DNA of 64,000 bases from Streptomyces sp. SKN60. GTDB taxonomy: Bacteria > Actinomycetota > Actinomycetes > Streptomycetales > Streptomycetaceae. The position numbers and the translations under genes were made by a program. Shown in pieces: positions 61,866 to 64,000 of the stretch (positions are counted from its first letter, which is position 1; every line of letters begins with the position of its first letter). The DNA is taken from the NCBI RefSeq assembly GCF_026236535.1, contig NZ_JAHTMW010000015.1, forward strand, positions 1 to 64,000. The letters run 5' to 3'. Below the pieces are notes generated by a model. It saw only the letters and a program-made list of their open reading frames with translations. It ran no database searches and had not been told where the DNA came from.

Positions 61866-63065
61866 TCAGAGCGCCCCGGGCGGCGCCGTCCGTACGATCG
61901 TCGCCACCGCGCGCTCGATCTCCGCGTCCGTGAGGTCCGCACGCGCGGTCAGCCGCAGCCGGGAGATGCCGTCCGGCACCGACGGGGGCCGGAAGCAGCC
62001 CACGCCGAGGCCGAGTTCACGGCAGTCGGCGGCCCAGCGCAGCGCCTCCGCGGGGCCCGGGGCGCGCACCGAGACGACGGCCGCGTCGGGGTGCGCGGCG
62101 GTGAGGCCGGCGGCGGTGAGCAGCCGGTGCAGGGTGCGGGCGACGGTGCCGGCGCGGGCCGGCAGGGCGGGCTCGGCGCCGATCAGGCGGAGGCTCGCGA
62201 GGGCGCCGCCGACCGCGGCCGGGGCGAGCCCGGTGTCGAAGATGAAGGTACGGGCGGCGTTGACCAGGTGCTCGATCACCCGGGCCGGGCCGAGCACCGC
62301 GCCGCCCTGGCTGCCCAGGGACTTGGACAGGGTGAGGGTCGCGACGACGTCGGGGTCGCCCGCCAGGCCGGCCTCGTGGAGGGTGCCGCGTCCGCCGTCG
62401 CCGAGCACGCCGAAGCCGTGGGCGTCGTCGACGACCAGGCCCGCGCCGTGCTCGCGGCAGGCGGCGGCGAGTCCGGCGAGCGGCGCCCTGTCGCCGTCCA
62501 CCGAGAACACCGCGTCGCTGACCACGAGGGCCGGGCGGCCGGGGTGCGCGGCCAGGGTCTTGGCGACCGCGTCCGGGTCGGCGTGCGGCACGACCGTGGT
62601 CTCGGCCCGGGCGAGCCGGCAGCCGTCGACGATGGAGGCGTGGTTGTCGGCGTCGGAGACGATCAGGCCGTCGCGGACGGACAGCGCGGTGAGCGCCGCC
62701 AGATTGGCCGCGTAGCCGGAGGAGAAGACGAGCGCGGCCTCGAAGCCGCAGAACGCGGCGAGTTCCTGTTCGAGCCGGGCGTGCAGCCGGGTCGTGCCGG
62801 TGACCAGACGGGAGCCGGTGGCGCCGGCGCCCCAGCGGCGGGCGGCCTCGGCGGCGGCCTCGGTGATCTCGGGGCGGCGGGTGAGACCGAGGTAGTCGTT
62901 GCTCGCCAGGTCGAGGAGTTCGGACTCGGCGGTCCGGGGCCGCAGGGTGCGCACCAGGCCGGCCGCCGCGCGCTGCCGTGCCGCCGTCTCGGTCCAGTCG
63001 AAGGCGGCCGGGCGCGGGCCCGCCCCCGCGGCGGGGTCCAGGGGGTCCTCGGCGTACGGCGGCAT
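61866..63065 (-). CDS. bioF: 8-amino-7-oxononanoate synthase
   Basis: 399 aa PLP enzyme. [81 protein letters not shown], and PLP Lys in [18 protein letters not shown]. First step of biotin ring assembly, joining pimeloyl thioester with alanine. Divergent from bioB. Confidence 0.93.
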   Translation of the reverse strand: MPPYAEDPLDPAAGAGPRPAAFDWTETAARQRAAAGLVRTLRPRTAESELLDLASNDYLGLTRRPEITEAAAEAARRWGAGATGSRLVTGTTRLHARLEQELAAFCGFEAALVFSSGYAANLAALTALSVRDGLIVSDADNHASIVDGCRLARAETTVVPHADPDAVAKTLAAHPGRPALVVSDAVFSVDGDRAPLAGLAAACREHGAGLVVDDAHGFGVLGDGGRGTLHEAGLAGDPDVVATLTLSKSLGSQGGAVLGPARVIEHLVNAARTFIFDTGLAPAAVGGALASLRLIGAEPALPARAGTVARTLHRLLTAAGLTAAHPDAAVVSVRAPGPAEALRWAADCRELGLGVGCFRPPSVPDGISRLRLTARADLTDAEIERAVATIVRTAPPGAL

Positions 63066-63207
63066 GGCGGGTCCTTTTGTAGGCAGCGCACAGACCCTAA
63101 CCGGAACCGGTCGAGGTCAGGATGTGGCCATGCACACACCTCAATCGGCGTCGTTTGTTCGGATCCTCCTTGGCCAGGGGGCGGGCCGTAGGCCAGGATC
63201 AACGCTT

Positions 63208-64000
63208 ATGGACCTGCTGAACACGCTGGTGGAGAAGGGGCTGCGACGCGAGTCGCCGACCCGTGAAGAAGCGCTCGCCGTGCTGGCGACCTCCGACGAC
63301 GACCTGCTCGATGTGGTGAGCGCGGCCGGCAAGGTGCGCCGGCAGTGGTTCGGGCGACGGGTGAAGCTCAACTATCTCGTCAATCTGAAGTCCGGGCTGT
63401 GCCCCGAGGACTGCTCCTACTGTTCGCAGCGGCTCGGCTCGACGGCCGGGATCCTCAAGTACTCCTGGCTCAAGCCCGACGAGGCCTCGGCCGCGGCGGC
63501 CGCCGGTGTCGCCGGTGGCGCCAAGCGGGTCTGCCTGGTGGCGAGCGGCCGCGGCCCGACGGACCGGGACGTGGAGCGGGTCGGCAGGACCATCGAGGCG
63601 ATCAAGGAGCAGAACGAGGGCATCGAGGTCTGCGCCTGCCTCGGGCTGCTCTCCGACGGCCAGGCCGAGCGCCTGAAGGAAGCCGGCGCCGACGCGTACA
63701 ACCACAACCTCAACACCTCCGAGGGCACGTACGGCGAGATCACCAGCACCCACACCTACGCGGACCGCGTGGACACCGTACAGAAGGCGCACGGCGCGGG
63801 TCTGTCGGCCTGTTCGGGTCTGATCGCGGGCATGGGCGAGACCGACGAGGACCTGGTCGACGTGGTGTTCGCGCTGCGCGAGCTGGACTCGGACTCGGTG
63901 CCGGTCAACTTCCTCATCCCCTTCGAGGGCACCCCGCTCGCCAAGGAGTGGAACCTCACCCCGCAGCGCTGTCTGCGGATCCTCGCGATGGTGCGGTTCG
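63208..64000 (+). CDS. bioB: Biotin synthase (partial, runs off the window)
   Basis: 264 codons are visible from ATG 63208 (GGCCAGGATCAACGCTT upstream). [20 protein letters not shown], radical-SAM motif with three Cys in [62 protein letters not shown], and [15 protein letters not shown]. Inserts sulfur into dethiobiotin. About 140 more residues are expected beyond the window. The 142-bp divergent gap to bioF shows no BioQ-type palindrome I could recognise. Confidence 0.95.
   Translation, partial: MDLLNTLVEKGLRRESPTREEALAVLATSDDDLLDVVSAAGKVRRQWFGRRVKLNYLVNLKSGLCPEDCSYCSQRLGSTAGILKYSWLKPDEASAAAAAGVAGGAKRVCLVASGRGPTDRDVERVGRTIEAIKEQNEGIEVCACLGLLSDGQAERLKEAGADAYNHNLNTSEGTYGEITSTHTYADRVDTVQKAHGAGLSACSGLIAGMGETDEDLVDVVFALRELDSDSVPVNFLIPFEGTPLAKEWNLTPQRCLRILAMVRF

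Noticed and set aside
63066-63207. BioQ or BirA operator between bioF and bioB
   Set aside because: No convincing palindrome; only a partial CCGGAACCGG at about 63,102-63,111 was seen.

Overview
The window is high-GC, densely packed, with GTG/TTG starts, SigE-type ECF factors, MmyB-type regulators and a ClpP paralogue set that together point to a Streptomyces (or close relative) chromosome. No rRNA, tRNA or CRISPR array was seen.

Region 1 (1-10,000) is an accessory, decaying patch: an IS481-type transposase that has cut into an NAD(P)/F420-type oxidoreductase gene, an HxlR regulator with a palindromic operator, an orphan gene that looks like a double jelly-roll (tectivirus-like) major capsid protein, an IS5-family element carrying a passenger gene and a dead transposase, a complete IS110-family element, a run of small frameshifted membrane/zinc-ribbon genes, and an AIPR-family (abortive phage resistance) predicted nuclease.

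Region 2 (10,000-34,900) is mostly ordinary chromosome: YjbQ; an alkanesulfonate uptake and desulfonation operon (ssuCBAD) preceded by a Cys-containing leader peptide and an unusual 12-nt tandem repeat; a flavoprotein; MltG-like transglycosylase; an ABC exporter divergent from a MarR regulator; an FAD/Fe-S D-lactate-dehydrogenase-type oxidase; an ECF sigma/anti-sigma-like pair; a pectate lyase with an internal deletion; a secreted PNGase-A-like protein; a heterodimeric ABC exporter with complementary degenerate ATP sites; a membrane metal-dependent hydrolase; a Ski2-like RNA helicase; TesB.

Region 3 (34,900-38,450) is a second scrambled patch. An MmyB-type regulator gene is split: its N-terminal part lies at 38,202-38,381 and its C-terminal part at 35,598-35,957, both on the minus strand. 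Between them sit a truncated phage-type HNH nuclease, iteron-like GAAGTGG repeats, two paralogous ~50-aa membrane peptides and an intact IS5-family element with TA flanks and its own passenger gene. An MFS transporter remnant lies beside it.

Region 4 (38,450-64,000) is again core-like: glutathione peroxidase, HemK-like methyltransferase, P450, VOC protein, acyl-CoA dehydrogenase with TetR regulator, peptide deformylase, MurT/GatD (lipid II amidation), phosphofructokinase, CtaG, DUF3048 lipoprotein, PlsC-like acyltransferase, a reductase, a secreted tripeptidyl-aminopeptidase-type hydrolase, the urease operon ureABCFGD, an orphan RelB/Phd-type antitoxin divergent from a ClpP homologue that has lost all three catalytic-triad residues, a c-di-AMP (ydaO) riboswitch controlling an NlpC/P60 hydrolase, an RsbW-like kinase, and the biotin genes bioF and bioB (bioB runs off the end).

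The most interesting items are the orphan capsid-like gene, the triad-less ClpP paired with a lone antitoxin, the split regulator with its inserted small-peptide cassette, the passenger genes carried inside both IS5-family elements, and the leader peptide plus 12-nt repeats upstream of ssu.
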